A DNA stretch of 64,000 bases, from positions 434,001 through 498,000 of the forward strand of contig JAACJO010000009.1 of the NCBI GenBank assembly GCA_013368445.1. Direction: 5' to 3'. The DNA is from Leucocoprinus leucothites. Lineage: Eukaryota; Basidiomycota; Agaricomycetes; Agaricales; Agaricaceae. The translations under genes were made by a program, and so were the position numbers. This document shows positions 33,846 to 45,111 of the stretch, one piece after another (the stretch's first letter is position 1; each line of letters starts with the position of its first letter). The notes below the pieces were generated by a model that did not search any database, was not told the DNA's origin, and was given only the letters and a program-made list of their open reading frames with translations.

Positions 33846-35945
33846 CTAATCATCTGAGGCAAAATCCTGGATTTCTTGATGGATAAATCCAGGTTGATTG
33901 GCATGTTTGTTGTAGACATTTACAACTTCTTCATTGTCTGGGATGCTTTGGACAATTTCATTGAGTTGCATGCTTTGGAAGTATCTCTGTGCCTTCTTGT
34001 CATTATCATGTGGTTTCCTAGGCAATACAGGTTGCTTATGTTTGGCATTTTTGGACTGGAAATTTCTGGGGATTTTTGAAAGGCATGTTTTACATTTGGG
34101 ACAATCTCTGGTGAAGTGTCCAGTTTGTTCACATTTGAAACATGTTCCTTTCCTAAGGCTTTCCTTTTGACATGTAGAAAGGATTGTATCAAACACTTGT
34201 AGGATTGATTGTTTAACGTTTTCCTGATGATCATCATTGTTGCTTTTGCTTTCATCAGATGATGAATCATCATTTTGTTGGTAGCCTTGAGAAATTGTGA
34301 AGTTCTGAAGTAATGCTTCCATAGCATTGACATCCATTGCATTCGGGTCCCAATGAGGTTGGAGTGGGATGTAGCCTTGACCCTGGTGATAATTGCACCT
34401 TTTCAGTTGTGCCATCTTTCTTCTGGAGTATACCTGGGAGTGTCTTCAATAATAGTCTGCCTCCATTCTTTTGGTTTCTTCTGCTGCACAGGCTGCTGTG
34501 AACCATTCCTCCAAGTTGTTTCCTGGATGTTTTAAAATAGCATGGATTCCAATGCTCAGGTCAAGTCCTTCTCTGAACTGATAGATGAGTTGTTGGGTTT
34601 CTCAGACTCCAGCTTTGTTAGCCAGGATTCAGAACTCCATGATGTGGGTCTCAACAGGTCTTTGCATTTGTTTAAGTGTGAGCCATTTTCTGAGGAAGCT
34701 TTCTCCTTTGTTGAATGGTAGGAATAATTGATCCAAGGCTTGCCAAAATACATTGGTGGTACCAAAGGTAGGTACTCCATTTTGCATGTGATGGGTAAGG
34801 AAGTCTCTTCTCTAGAATCTTGCTCCTTCTCCCATGTTGTATAATGCACAGATAATGGTGTCATGGTTGGATGGGAATTGATCATGGTTGGCCAAGAAGT
34901 ATAATGCGAGTTGTTCCTTCCATCTTTGATAATCCTGAGCAGTGCCATTGAACTCTTTGGGCAAGTCATATTTGACTCCTCTATTGTAGTGTTGGGGTTG
35001 TTGTTGTTGTGCTTGTCTAAAGAATCCTCCTCTACCTCCTCCTCCTCCACCTCCTCTGTCTCCTCCACTTCCTCTGTCTGGACTTCCAGGTGGTCCTTTC
35101 CCTGATACTGGTTGGTAGACATTATTTTCCAGATTATTTTCTTTGTATCTGAATGTGTTTGCTGCCAGGACTTCAGCTTCTCTATTGAATTCACTGGATT
35201 CCATTGGTGATCCTGCTCATTGAGATCTGTAGGAGACCTCGGAATCTGATTGGGATGGGGCAGTAATAGTGGAAGATCCTTGTGAAGGCATTTCTTGGGT
35301 TTCAATTGGTCTGAGCTTAAGTCCAGGTAGTTCTGTCTGGGCAAGGTTTTTGAGTCTAGTAAAGGTTTCTTCAAGTTGGGACTTGTGTTCTTCTTTGTGT
35401 TGTCTACTTCTCTGTCTCTGGATAGCTGGGAGTAATGAGGGTTTTGTTGGAGGGGTTGGAAGGTTTGGGAGTTGTTGTGAAAAGAGGGTGTTCTGGGATT
35501 CTCAGATTTCAACTGGTAAGTTTCCACTAGTTGATTCTTGTGGTTCATTTTCTGGGTGGAAATGACTTTGGAATTTCTTGGAGAGGCATGCTGTGAGGTG
35601 TGGGGGGTTTGCTCTTCTACAATTGGTGGTAGATGAGGTTTCAGGTATTAGGTATTCACAAACAACAATTGATAGATGTTGTTCAAGGATTAATTCAACT
35701 ATATGTTGTGTATCAGGTGTGATATTAGTTTTAAAAATAGAATCAATAGAGTTGGATGAATTTGGATTTTCATCAGATTTGTAATCTGAATAGTTTTGGA
35801 TTTGATCATTGATCTCAGTGATCCACAATGGTGATTTGGGTTCTTTGGATGACATTAGTCTACTAGTCAGACTCTTGTGGTTGGACTCTTCTGATTGGCT
35901 GCCTTCATAGTTTGTACACAAGGAATCAGGTTGGTTCTTTGGCAT
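33846..35945 (-). pseudogene. gag: Copy A Gag (decayed)
   Basis: N-terminal part 35945-35502 (MPKNQPDSLCTNYEGSQSEE) reads without a shift into PPHLTACLSKKF, so it shows the original frame. The capsid piece is at 35204-34812 and below (YDLPKEFNGTAQDYQRWKEQL). The C-terminal piece 34415-33846 has the zinc knuckle CFKCEQTGHFTRDC. Stops and shifts separate them. The +1 frame is open for 330 codons across the middle. Confidence 0.85.
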
Positions 35946-36144
35946 GTACCAGGGATGATGTATAACTCTTAGGTGTGATTCCTAATCAGAGGCTTGCCAG
36001 TTATAGATCAGTTCAGTGTTTTTCTCAGGTGTAGCACAAAGCAATACTAGCTTGTAAGAGATGTCGGATGGCACAGCAACTAGGCAATGAGAACCAAATG
36101 TGATGGGTTTGTTGTGGGAATACTACTGGAATCAGCACAGTAGG

Positions 36145-36156
36145 AAGTTTAATCTT
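36145..36156 (-). promoter_or_regulatory. Copy A self-priming site
   Basis: aagtttaatctt on the plus strand, two bases inside the 5' LTR, same as in copy B. Confidence 0.6.
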
Positions 36157-36158
36157 AT

Positions 36159-36530
36159 TGTTAAGATTTACAGTCAGAGCACCTAGTAATGTCATGTTTC
36201 ACAACACATGGTTAGGTTATGTAAGACAGCAGCTAACTGGTCTATAACCTACTTCAATTAATGAGCTTGAGTATCCTCAAAAGCCCAGTAGGAGAAGGCC
36301 AAGAAGACGTGTGGTAAATCTAAGGTAGTGTGAGGTTCAAGACAACAACAATGATACAAGTGAATTCAAGTTAGGGCAAGTAAACACAAGTAGTCTGGGA
36401 AACAAAGGAAAGATTAAACTTGCATTTAATCTTCCTAATACAAGGTCCTTAAATACTAACTAATCAAAACAGTATTAAACTATGAAACTACAACTACAAG
36501 TCTGATATCACAATTACAATACTGATAAAT
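36159..36530 (-). repeat. Truncated 5' LTR of family-2 copy A
   Basis: The first 372 bp (plus-strand reading) of the family-2 LTR; the rest is replaced by a family-1 LTR piece at actgataaat/tgttatagtg. Confidence 0.85.
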
Positions 36531-36729
36531 TGTTATAGTGACACTGGCCCAGTCCTAAGCTGGTACAATAAGTATCAACTTGATCTTATCAAAGGGGACT
36601 CCTTCTCGGTAAGCAACAAAGTCATTTACTAAGTCAGAGTTATAATACGGTGATTATAAGAGTAAGACTTTGATAATTGAGATCTTAAGTGTCTTAAGTT
36701 TCAATTCGACTTTGTATAGATAAAGGCCC
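36531..36729 (-). mobile_element. Inverted family-1 LTR fragment
   Basis: Begins exactly at an LTR end (TGTTATAGTGAC) and matches the reverse complement of the last ~200 bp of the family-1 LTR, then stops. The joined family-2 LTR does not resume afterwards, so a deletion or rearrangement followed the insertion. Confidence 0.8.
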
Positions 36730-36866
36730 TTCCTCAACTTCCTTTGCATAACTTCCCTCAAAAGAATTCACCATCATCTTGTGCTGTTTTAACACACCTG
36801 AGCACCCAAATTCCCCAAGAACTCCACTGTTATCTCATTGTCCCATCTCAGTGTCATTCCTTCTTC

Positions 36867-37507
36867 TGTTATGTATATTGATTATATCTAGCATTTGTTC
36901 CATCTACAATATGAAGTTGATATTAACTTTACTTAAGTAATATCACAATTATGTTTTCCTTTCTATTTGTTATTATTTTCTTTAGTTTGTTTTGACTTGT
37001 TTACTTTGTCTCATTATGACTCATTATGATTTGTTTGGTTTTGTTTACATTTTGATGACATGTGATTATTAAATATAGCTGCAACTTACCTTGTAATCAA
37101 TCAGATAATCAAAGAAGAACTTCTAAAGCTTCTTTGACAGATCACATCTTATATAGTTTAATTAGCATTAAGGAAGCTGTATGCTTCTCTTCTTTCATTA
37201 GAAGCCCTTAGCCCTAGTTAATAATAGATACAAACCTGTATCATATATAAGTTGTTGACATCTACCAAGGAGAAACATCATTTCTACTTGGTTAGGTGGA
37301 GACTCAATATGAGCCTTTATCTATACAAAGTCAAATTGAACTTAAGCTCTAAGATCTCAATTACTGAAGTCTTTACTATTATAATTGCCATATTATAACT
37401 CTGACTTAGTAAACAACTTTGTCGCTTACCAAGAAGGAGTCCCCTTTGATAAGATCAATCCAATACTTATCGCGCCAGCTTAGAACCAGGCTGGCGTCAC
37501 TATAACA
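36867..37507 (+). mobile_element. Family-1 solo LTR
   Basis: 641 bp, TG..CA, perfect target duplication TCTTC (36862-36866 and 37508-37512). Same subfamily as the one at 29692-30332. Confidence 0.93.
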
Positions 37508-37512
37508 TCTTC

Positions 37513-39386
37513 TCTTTGAGACCTTTTTCTTCAAAGCATTACCATCCTTTAATGACATTGAACTATTGATACCACCCTTATCCAAGAGATACTACTTATC
37601 AGTTCCCTCCACCTATTTCCCACACCATTCATCACAGACAAAAAGCTCAAGCTGGATGTCATCTCCATAGGGAGCATGTCATGATATACCCCCAAACTCA
37701 GAATTCTGGGGCAATCTGTCCCAAAAGATGTAATGGAGCCTCCAAAGCTATCCCAATGGTCCAATCCATTGATCTAGCTCCTCTTAGAGAAAGCTATCTT
37801 ACAAGCAGTGCTCCACTCGAAGCCCACCTCACATTCCGAGGCCACATGGGGCTAGAACTGTAGATCCAGGATGTTTGTTACCTCTTTGTTGGGGGTTTCC
37901 AAATGTAGAAAATCATAATAGGAGATCAGTTTGAGAGTCTCTGAGGGTCCTGAAGCCACAGACTGGTGTAGTGGGCCTTACTGCCCATGCCCCTATTCAC
38001 CTACAATGATATTTGAAACTCTGGCCATTGAGCCCTTGAGTCTTCGTGCCAGTTTATGTCACCAACCATAGCCATTCCAATCACAGACATGATTTCACTG
38101 GAGATTGCTCAAGTTTATACCTGTACAACTCTGGTGTATGGTTAATTGACCTTATTCTTGGAGAAAAGAAGAAGACTCAAAGTCTGAATACATGGCAATT
38201 CTCATCTGATTAATTAATGTCAACCCTGTCAATCCTCCAAGTTCGCAGACCACAAACGACAATTCTCCCAAAATACATCTCTGCTCTCAAATTTCTGTTC
38301 CCTCTTCCACACATGAGCATCAAATGGACCTACTTCCATTGTCCATTTCCACTCAGAGCATAAAGGCAGAATATTGGAGGGCATGAGCACAGGATAACAA
38401 GCTCTTTTGACTCGAGATAAATGTTCCTTCCATAATTCCAAATTAGAACATATAGGGGGCACATTCTGAATGGATATATTTCAGTTTTGTCTGGGTTTCA
38501 TGTCACTGAATATTTCAGGTTCATCGAGTGCTTCCTGGTAATTGAACAATTCATTGAGGTCTTGTTGGATGGAACATATGAGTCTGACATAACACATGTA
38601 ATAGGCTATGGCATATAAATAAACAGCACAGAATTTGTCTTCAAGTTTAGAGAAGTCATCGAAGAGCTGTTTTGTTTTTGGATTTGCAATATTGAAATTG
38701 GGAAAACTTAATTTGGGGGGTTCAGAGTTGTGATATGAGTTGGAGTGCTACAATATCTCACAGACTGAATATTCATGATTTAGCAAGACATGGTATAAAC
38801 AATGTGTGCAGGAGTGATACTTACAGAAACAGCACTTTGCCCCTCTCTGCTTGATTATATCTTTGGCTATAAGTTGGATTGCTGCTTCCACTTTGCCACT
38901 GAATGCCTTGAATGGCGAACACGACTTGTAATTCAAGGAATCATCAAGTTTACTGAGAAGTATGACCCCTGATTTTATTAGGACCTGGAGACAGCCCCAC
39001 CAATTTGAGAGTTCTATTATGGCTGTCCTGTCAGAACTCGAACCCAATCTGTCCCACATGCTGGTACCTCAGTCAATCTCCAGCAGGCTTCTACATTTGG
39101 ATTATCATACTGACCTAGCAATGACACTTGGAATCACAGTGGCTGATAGATATTTAGTGTGTGTTTTTCCATGGATCTCTATTTCATGGAGTAGGAAACT
39201 GGATAGATGGTCCCCAAAGCAAAGTCATTGGAAGGCTAGAAATCCACGAATCCTAAAATACTGGCATGCCACCTTCAGCTCATTCAAGATAGCTTCACTG
39301 CTTCCCAGGCCATCTAGCCACTCCAGCTTGACTCACTCACTGGGTCATTGTCATCCACTCCGAGTCAGGGCATGGCCAATAGCTTT
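37513..39386. other. Unassigned sequence between the two family-2 elements
   Basis: Frames at 38748-39059 (minus) and 38962-39414 (plus) are open but carry no domain I recognise. The sequence may be old repeat or part of a broken gene. Confidence 0.3.
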
Positions 39387-40084
39387 TGTTAAGATTTACA
39401 GTCAGAGCGCCTAGTAACGTCACGTGTCACAACACGTGATTGGGTTACGTAAGACAGCGGCTAACTGGTCTTTAACCTACTTCAATTAATAAGCTTGAGT
39501 ATTCTCGAAAGCTCAGTAAGAGAAGGCCAAGAAGACTTGAGGTAAGTCTAAGGTAGCGCGAGGTTTGAGACAACAACAATGATACAAGTGAATTCAAGGC
39601 AGGGCAAGTAAACACAAGTAGTCCGGGAAACAAAGGAAAGATTAAACTTGCGTTTAATCTTCCAGATACAAGTCCTTTAAATACTGACTAGACGAAACGA
39701 TATCAAACTATGAAACTACAACTACAAGTCCGAAAATCACTATCACGATTCTGATAAATACGTATCTGTCCGCTGATGTAACAGCTATCATAGTTAGATA
39801 TCTAATAGTTCAAATCCAAACGCGATGTCCATGAAACCATCATTGTCTGTTAATCAATCCTGTTAGTCCATAACAATCAAACAGCGAAACCGTTCCTCCT
39901 GATCCTCCTAATAACGTCCGTCCAATTATACTCATCCCAATCAACATCAAATCATTCTTCTTCCACATCAAACTTTCCAACGTACTCTTCCCAATCTAGA
40001 ACCGCAGTCTCGGTCCTGGTGGCTGTGTTGGCGTCTAGGATGATTAAGTCACAATGAGCATCAATCAGGTCGACGTTTATAACA
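39387..40084 (-). repeat. 3' LTR of family-2 copy B
   Basis: 698 bp, TGTTAAGATT to TTTATAACA in plus-strand reading; nearly identical to 47454-48151. Confidence 0.95.
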
Positions 40085-40096
40085 TTATCCCTTTTG
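40085..40096 (-). promoter_or_regulatory. Polypurine tract of copy B
   Basis: caaaagggataa on the minus strand, abutting the 3' LTR, matching the family-1 tract in position and sequence. Confidence 0.7.
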
Positions 40097-40138
40097 TAGG
40101 ACTTGATGTCCTCATCAACGTCCTTATCCAAATTGGAC

Positions 40139-41530
40139 TCAGTAATCTCCATAGGGCTCTCCCGTGATGTTGGCAATTGCGACGTCGTCGTAGGGGTCGT
40201 CATACTCTTCTCCATAAGCGTCCCTATGATCATAACCTCCATCTGAGACTCGTCGAGGTCTGAGGTGGTGTTGGGTACAAGGTTGACGGCGAGGCATTTG
40301 GTAATGCGTATGTCTGGTGTCAGGAGTCGGGCAAGCTGGAGAACGCGGTGGTAGAACTCATGTTCTACTTGCGTCTGTTGAGTCGAGTCCCACGCGGAGG
40401 AAGACTTCATTTTTCCTTTGTCGTTGACATTGAACGGGTTGGATCAGACAGATTTCTTGAGTCGGAGTGCTTCGGGAAGAAGGTAAGGGGAGGTCTCCAG
40501 GTCTAAATACTTGGGATGGATGTTTGTGGGTAAGGATAGGTTTGAGCCATCATCGTTCTCGATCAGAGACTCTGCTGATGAATGAGGAGAGGGGAAAGAG
40601 GTGTAATTGTGGGAACTTTGCGACGGCTCGTCGTTGTAAGACCTGTGTGAATTCTCGGGTGGTACATGCTCGTTGTTTGTTGAGGAAGCAGTATCTTCCG
40701 AGATGTCCAGGGGCAGAGTGTCGGCAGTAGTGGCACGTATAACGTTCGCATTGGTCCACGAAATGACCATCGACCCTACAGATTGCGCAGTATTCTCTCT
40801 GTGTAGTACTTTCGGGGGTGGGAATAGAGTCGGGTTTCGTTTGTGGCAATCGTAGTCCGCGATCATCCGTTCCAGTCTGTTCCATTCTCTGAGGGGCGTC
40901 AGGTCGATCCACATCAGGAAGTTCATTGGGAACTCCATTGGTTCCATCATCGGGTCCATCCAGGTACTGGAGAGTAGGAAGTTCAGATCCTTGTCGAGTC
41001 TCGCTAGGCTCACTTGGATCTGGAGCCTTTGGGAAAGCGTGAAGGGCTTGTTCAGCCGCTGACACAATTTTCCTAATGACAGGCAATTCGACAGTTCGGC
41101 GAAGTGAGTTAACGTGACACTTGAAGAAATACAAGTGGTGGAGCAACGTGTGTTTAAGAAATAAGAGAGTAGTCCAGTCCTCCCTGAATAGGTCGAACTG
41201 GACAGCGTCGAGTGAATCTTCGCGGAGAGTGGCCCTAGCTTCAGTGAAGGGGGCGTTGTAGAGTTGGAAGGTTCGAATGGCTCTAGTGGGGTCGGTGTAG
41301 GTTTCCTCTGGTGGGGAATCTTCCGAAATTGAGGCAACGGACTGTGCGATGGTCGTGACTGGAGGGGCAACAACATAGCTCGTTCCTATTCCAGGCGAGG
41401 TATATGTTGGAGGGCGTGGGGATAAATGACTGGAGTTAGACGTGATGTCTGATTTGCAAAGTGGTACTAGGGGTGTGTTGGATTGGTAGGTGTATGGTTC
41501 TGGGGTGGTGTTTGGAATGAGATGTTGCAT
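40139..41530 (-). CDS. Copy B ORF3: tandem zinc-knuckle protein (one in-frame TGA)
   Basis: 463-codon frame beginning MQHLIPNTTPEPYTY, 12 nt after the Pol stop. It contains CAICRVDGHFVDQC (CX2CX4HX4C) followed by CHYCRHSAPGHLGRYC (CX2CX6HX4C), the same pair and spacing as family-1 ORF3, then after a TGA at 40550-40552 (Arg-rich context; the same codon is TGA in copy A) an acidic tail ending EPYGDY. The +1 frame is open for 310 codons (41376-40444), the same relative frame as in family 1. The role is unknown; nucleic-acid binding is inferred from the zinc modules. Confidence 0.78.
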
Positions 41531-41542
41531 GATTCTGGTTTT

Positions 41543-44500
41543 TCAACGAAGTTTGTGATGCTGTTTATATGTGTCTAGCATCTCCTGTGCATTCTTTAGG
41601 GTGTCTGCGGGCTGCCATGTCCGTTCTGAATTAGGGTATCCTTTCCAATGTATCAGATATTCGATCTTTCCGCGGTGTGTTTTGCGATGGCGAACAACAT
41701 CTTCAACTTCCCATTCTTCTTCTCCTTCTATTAGATCAGGTGGTGGGTTCTCGAAATGATTTCCGTATTCGTCGTTCTCAGTTACTGGCCATAGGAGTCC
41801 TACGTGGAAGTGGGGATGAACTTTCCATGATTTGGGTAATTTTAGTTCATAGTTCACAGGTCCAAGCTTCTTTGTGATTTTGAAAGGTCCTACGCGTTTC
41901 GCTGATAGTTTTCTTGATGGTGCTCAAATAGGGAGGTTGCGTGAATCCAGCCAGACCTTTTGTCCTACTTCTAGTTTTGGAAGTGGACCTTTGATGCGTT
42001 CGGTCATAGTTTGCCTTGCTTTCTCATGCGAATCTTGTGCGGCGATGCGGATATTCTTTATCCAGTCAATGCGGTCTTCAGTCGCCGGATTATTCGTTGG
42101 TTCTTGATCAGTTGGGAAAGCTTTGAGGGGGTGGCCGTACATCAGTTCAAAGGGTGTTTGTGATCGATTTGAATGGGTTCTAGAGTTGTGTGCGAATTCC
42201 ACGAGGGGTAGTTTCTTTGGCCAGTCAAGTGCGTTCTTGGAACAGTAAGCAGAAAGGTACATTTTGATTTCCTGGTTGAAGCATTCGGTGGTACCGTCGG
42301 ATTGAGGGTGGTATGTGGTAGATTGTGCATGTTCTATTCCTAGCTTCTTGAACAGAGCTTGGACAGATTTAGCAACAAATCTAGGGTCTCGATCGGAGAT
42401 AATTTTGTCTGGGGTTCCAAAACGCAAGAAGACATTTTTAATTAACAGATCAGAGATGTGATCTGCAGTGGCTTCTTTTCGTGTTGGTACTATAATTATC
42501 CCTTTTGTGAGTCTGTGGTCCACTACAGACAAGATAGAGTCGAATCCATCGACTTCTGGAAGATCGGTGATGAGATCCATAGCTATTTGTGTGAATGGTC
42601 AAAGAGAGCGTGGTTCTTTAATGGGTTGGAGTGGGGGCTTGAAAGGCCATCTGTTGATCTTGTGTTGTTGACAGATGGGGCATCCTTTCACGTAGTTCTT
42701 GACGAAAGCTCTCATTCCAGGCCATGTAACGTATTCTTCTAGTTTGCATATGGTTTCAGTTGTACCAGGGTGTCCTGCTGCTGGGGCATCGTGTACTCGT
42801 TGGAGTAAACACTTCTTGAATGTGTTGTTGGTGGGGAGCATGAAACGTCCTTTTTCGTCGATGTGGGGTGAGCCATCAGGTTTCGTTGGGAGTGATTCTT
42901 CGATTTCCAGATCGAGGATATCAACATCCATTGCTGGGAAAGATGATGTATCAAACATATGGGCAGGAATGGCTGCTTGTGGTTTTTCTTCTTCTTTGGT
43001 GACGTGGTCAGGTCGGCGTGAGAGTGCATCAGCCGCGACATTTTTGATGCCAGCAATATGGCGGATCTTGACTTTATGGGCGCTGATGAGGGCAGACCAT
43101 CGAATTGTCTGTTGGGATAACTTTGATGGTTTAGCCCAATGGATGATATTGTCATGATCTGTCCATATGATGGTTTCATGTGGTGAGCCATCAATGTAGT
43201 GTCGCCATTCTTGCAGTGTGCGGATGATTGCTAGGAATTCTTGTTCGGAAGTGTGGTAACGTTTTTCAGTAGGGGAAAATCCTTTTGAATGGAAGAAACA
43301 TGGGTGCATGATACCATTTGAATCTTTTTGAAGTAAAACTGCGCCTGATGTGTGATTTGAAGCGTCGGTTTGTATTTCAAAGGGTTTAGTTGGATCAGGG
43401 GTTATGAGAACGGGTTCTTGTAGAAATTTCTTCTTGAGAGTGTCGAAAGATGATTGAGCTTCTGAATTCCATTGAAATGGTTGATTTTTGCGAAGGAGGG
43501 CGTTGAGAGGAGCTGCGTAGTGGGCATAATTTCATATGAATTTTCGGTAGAAGTTGCAAAAACCAATGAATTTGCGAATATCTCGTGGGTTTTTGGGTAT
43601 TGGCCAATCCGCTATTCCTTTGAGTTTTATTGGGTCCATGCGTACTTCGTCCGGTGAAATTATGAATCCTAGGTATGCCAATTTTTCTTTTTCGAAATCA
43701 CATTTCTCTGCTTTGAGATAGAGATCGTGTTTTTGGAAAATATCAAATACTTGGCGGGTGATTTCTCGTAGTTCCTGTTTTGTTTTTGCGTGAATCAACA
43801 CATCGTCCATATATACGATAACCTTATTTTGATGAATGAGAGGAGCGAGGATGGTGTCCATCATGTTTTGGAATGTCGCTGGCCTATTGCACATTCCAAA
43901 GAACATAACAGTGGGTTCAAATAACCCTTTATGTGTACGGAAAGCTCCTTTCCATTGGTCTCCATCGAAAATGTGAATGTTGTTGTATCCAAGTCGTACG
44001 TCAAGTGCTGTGAAATATTTCGATCCTTGAAGTCGGTCGAGTATTGATTGGATACTAGGGATTGGGTAGGCATTTTTGATGGTATGTTCATTGAGGTATT
44101 GGTAGTCTTGACATGGTCTCAAAGATCCATTTTTCTTGGATACAAAGAAGAAAGGAGAAGCCATTGGTGACTTCGACGGTCGAATGTATCCCTTTCATAG
44201 ATTTTCTTCTAAGAATTTGTCGAGTTCAAGGGTCTCTCCATACAATAACTTGTATGAGGGAAAAGCTTTGGGTTGAAAAGATGGTTTCATCTCGATTTTA
44301 TGGTCATAGGTTCGAGATGGTGGGAATCGTTCGCTTTTCTTTTCGCTGAAGAGGTCGAGGAATTCGTGAAGATAGTTGGGTATGATTTTTGTGGGATCGG
44401 TTTCTTTCTTTTCTCTGTGTTGTTGGGCGAATGTCTGAGAGTGTGATGTTTTGGCATTGAATTCGATGAAGTCTTTGTCTGACAGGTTGAATTCATCCAG

Positions 44501-45106
44501 TCCGATTGTGTTGGAAAATGCTGAATCTAGTAAGGTAGTGAATTCTTGGTTTTCAAGGTAGGATCGCCAAGAAAGGGTCTTCTTGGTCCAATCTACGTCG
44601 GGGTTGTGTTTTGAAAACCATGGGATTCCATAGATTATTTGTGGTCGTCCTAGGTTTGCGACGATCACATTGGTTTTGATTCGTTTTCCGTAAACAGTAG
44701 TTTCGATTACTACGTAATCAGTGATGGATGTGTTTTCTACAACTGATCCATCTCCATTCCTGATGGCGAGTGGTTTTGGAAGTTTTCTTCTCGGAAGTTT
44801 CCATTCGTTTGCGAGATCTTGGTCAATAAGATCGGTTCCTGCTCCTGAATCAAGGAGTGCTAAGGTATCCACGGTTCTCTCGGGTAGGTGCACTTTGAGG
44901 GGAAGATAAAGAGTGTTGGATTGCATGGGGGTAAGGGAAACTTCATTTAAATAAGAGAGTCCGGTCGGGGTCTTTGGTCTGGGGTAACTATCATTCTGTA
45001 GTCCATTCGAGAAATATATAGGTCCGTTTGAATCTGGGGTTGATAAGCGAGAGGATAAATAAGAGGGTGTGCACTGTCCGGTAGAGGGTTTTGACAAATT
45101 AGACAT
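41543..45106 (-). CDS. pol: Copy B Pol: protease to chromodomain (four in-frame TGA)
   Basis: Starts MSNLSKPSTGQ at 45106, 5 nt after the Gag stop, in the -1 frame relative to Gag. Retropepsin (LALLDSGAGTDLID), RT with intact YMDD (VIVYMDDVLIHAK), RNase H (FEIQTDAS), integrase zinc region and DDE core (IAMDLITDL, SDRDPRF, TECFNQE) and chromodomain (EEEWEVEDVVRHR, WKGYPNSERTWQP) all lie in one frame. TGA codons at 44195-44197, 43532-43534, 42599-42601 and 41924-41926 interrupt it. At 42599 copy A still has CGA; at 43532 copy A has AGA; the other two are TGA in both copies, and the family-1 codon matching 44195 is CGA. Confidence 0.93.
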
Positions 45107-45111
45107 GGATG

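Larger units (their letters stand above)
27540..36530 (-). mobile_element. Family-2 chromovirus copy A (old, CpG-depleted, right end truncated)
   Basis: Minus-strand element homologous to copy B over its full length. Its 3' LTR is 27540-28234; its 5' LTR is cut off at 36530 by family-1 LTR debris. CpG sites kept in copy B are mostly TG or CA here, and many stops and frameshifts break Gag and Pol. A family-1 solo LTR is nested at 29692-30332. The left flank reads GGTAA; its partner on the right is lost. Confidence 0.9.

Noticed and set aside
42699..43157. 152-codon plus-strand ORF and similar ones at 31501-31860 and 31260-31544
   Set aside because: Antisense shadows of integrase and RNase H coding in family 2.
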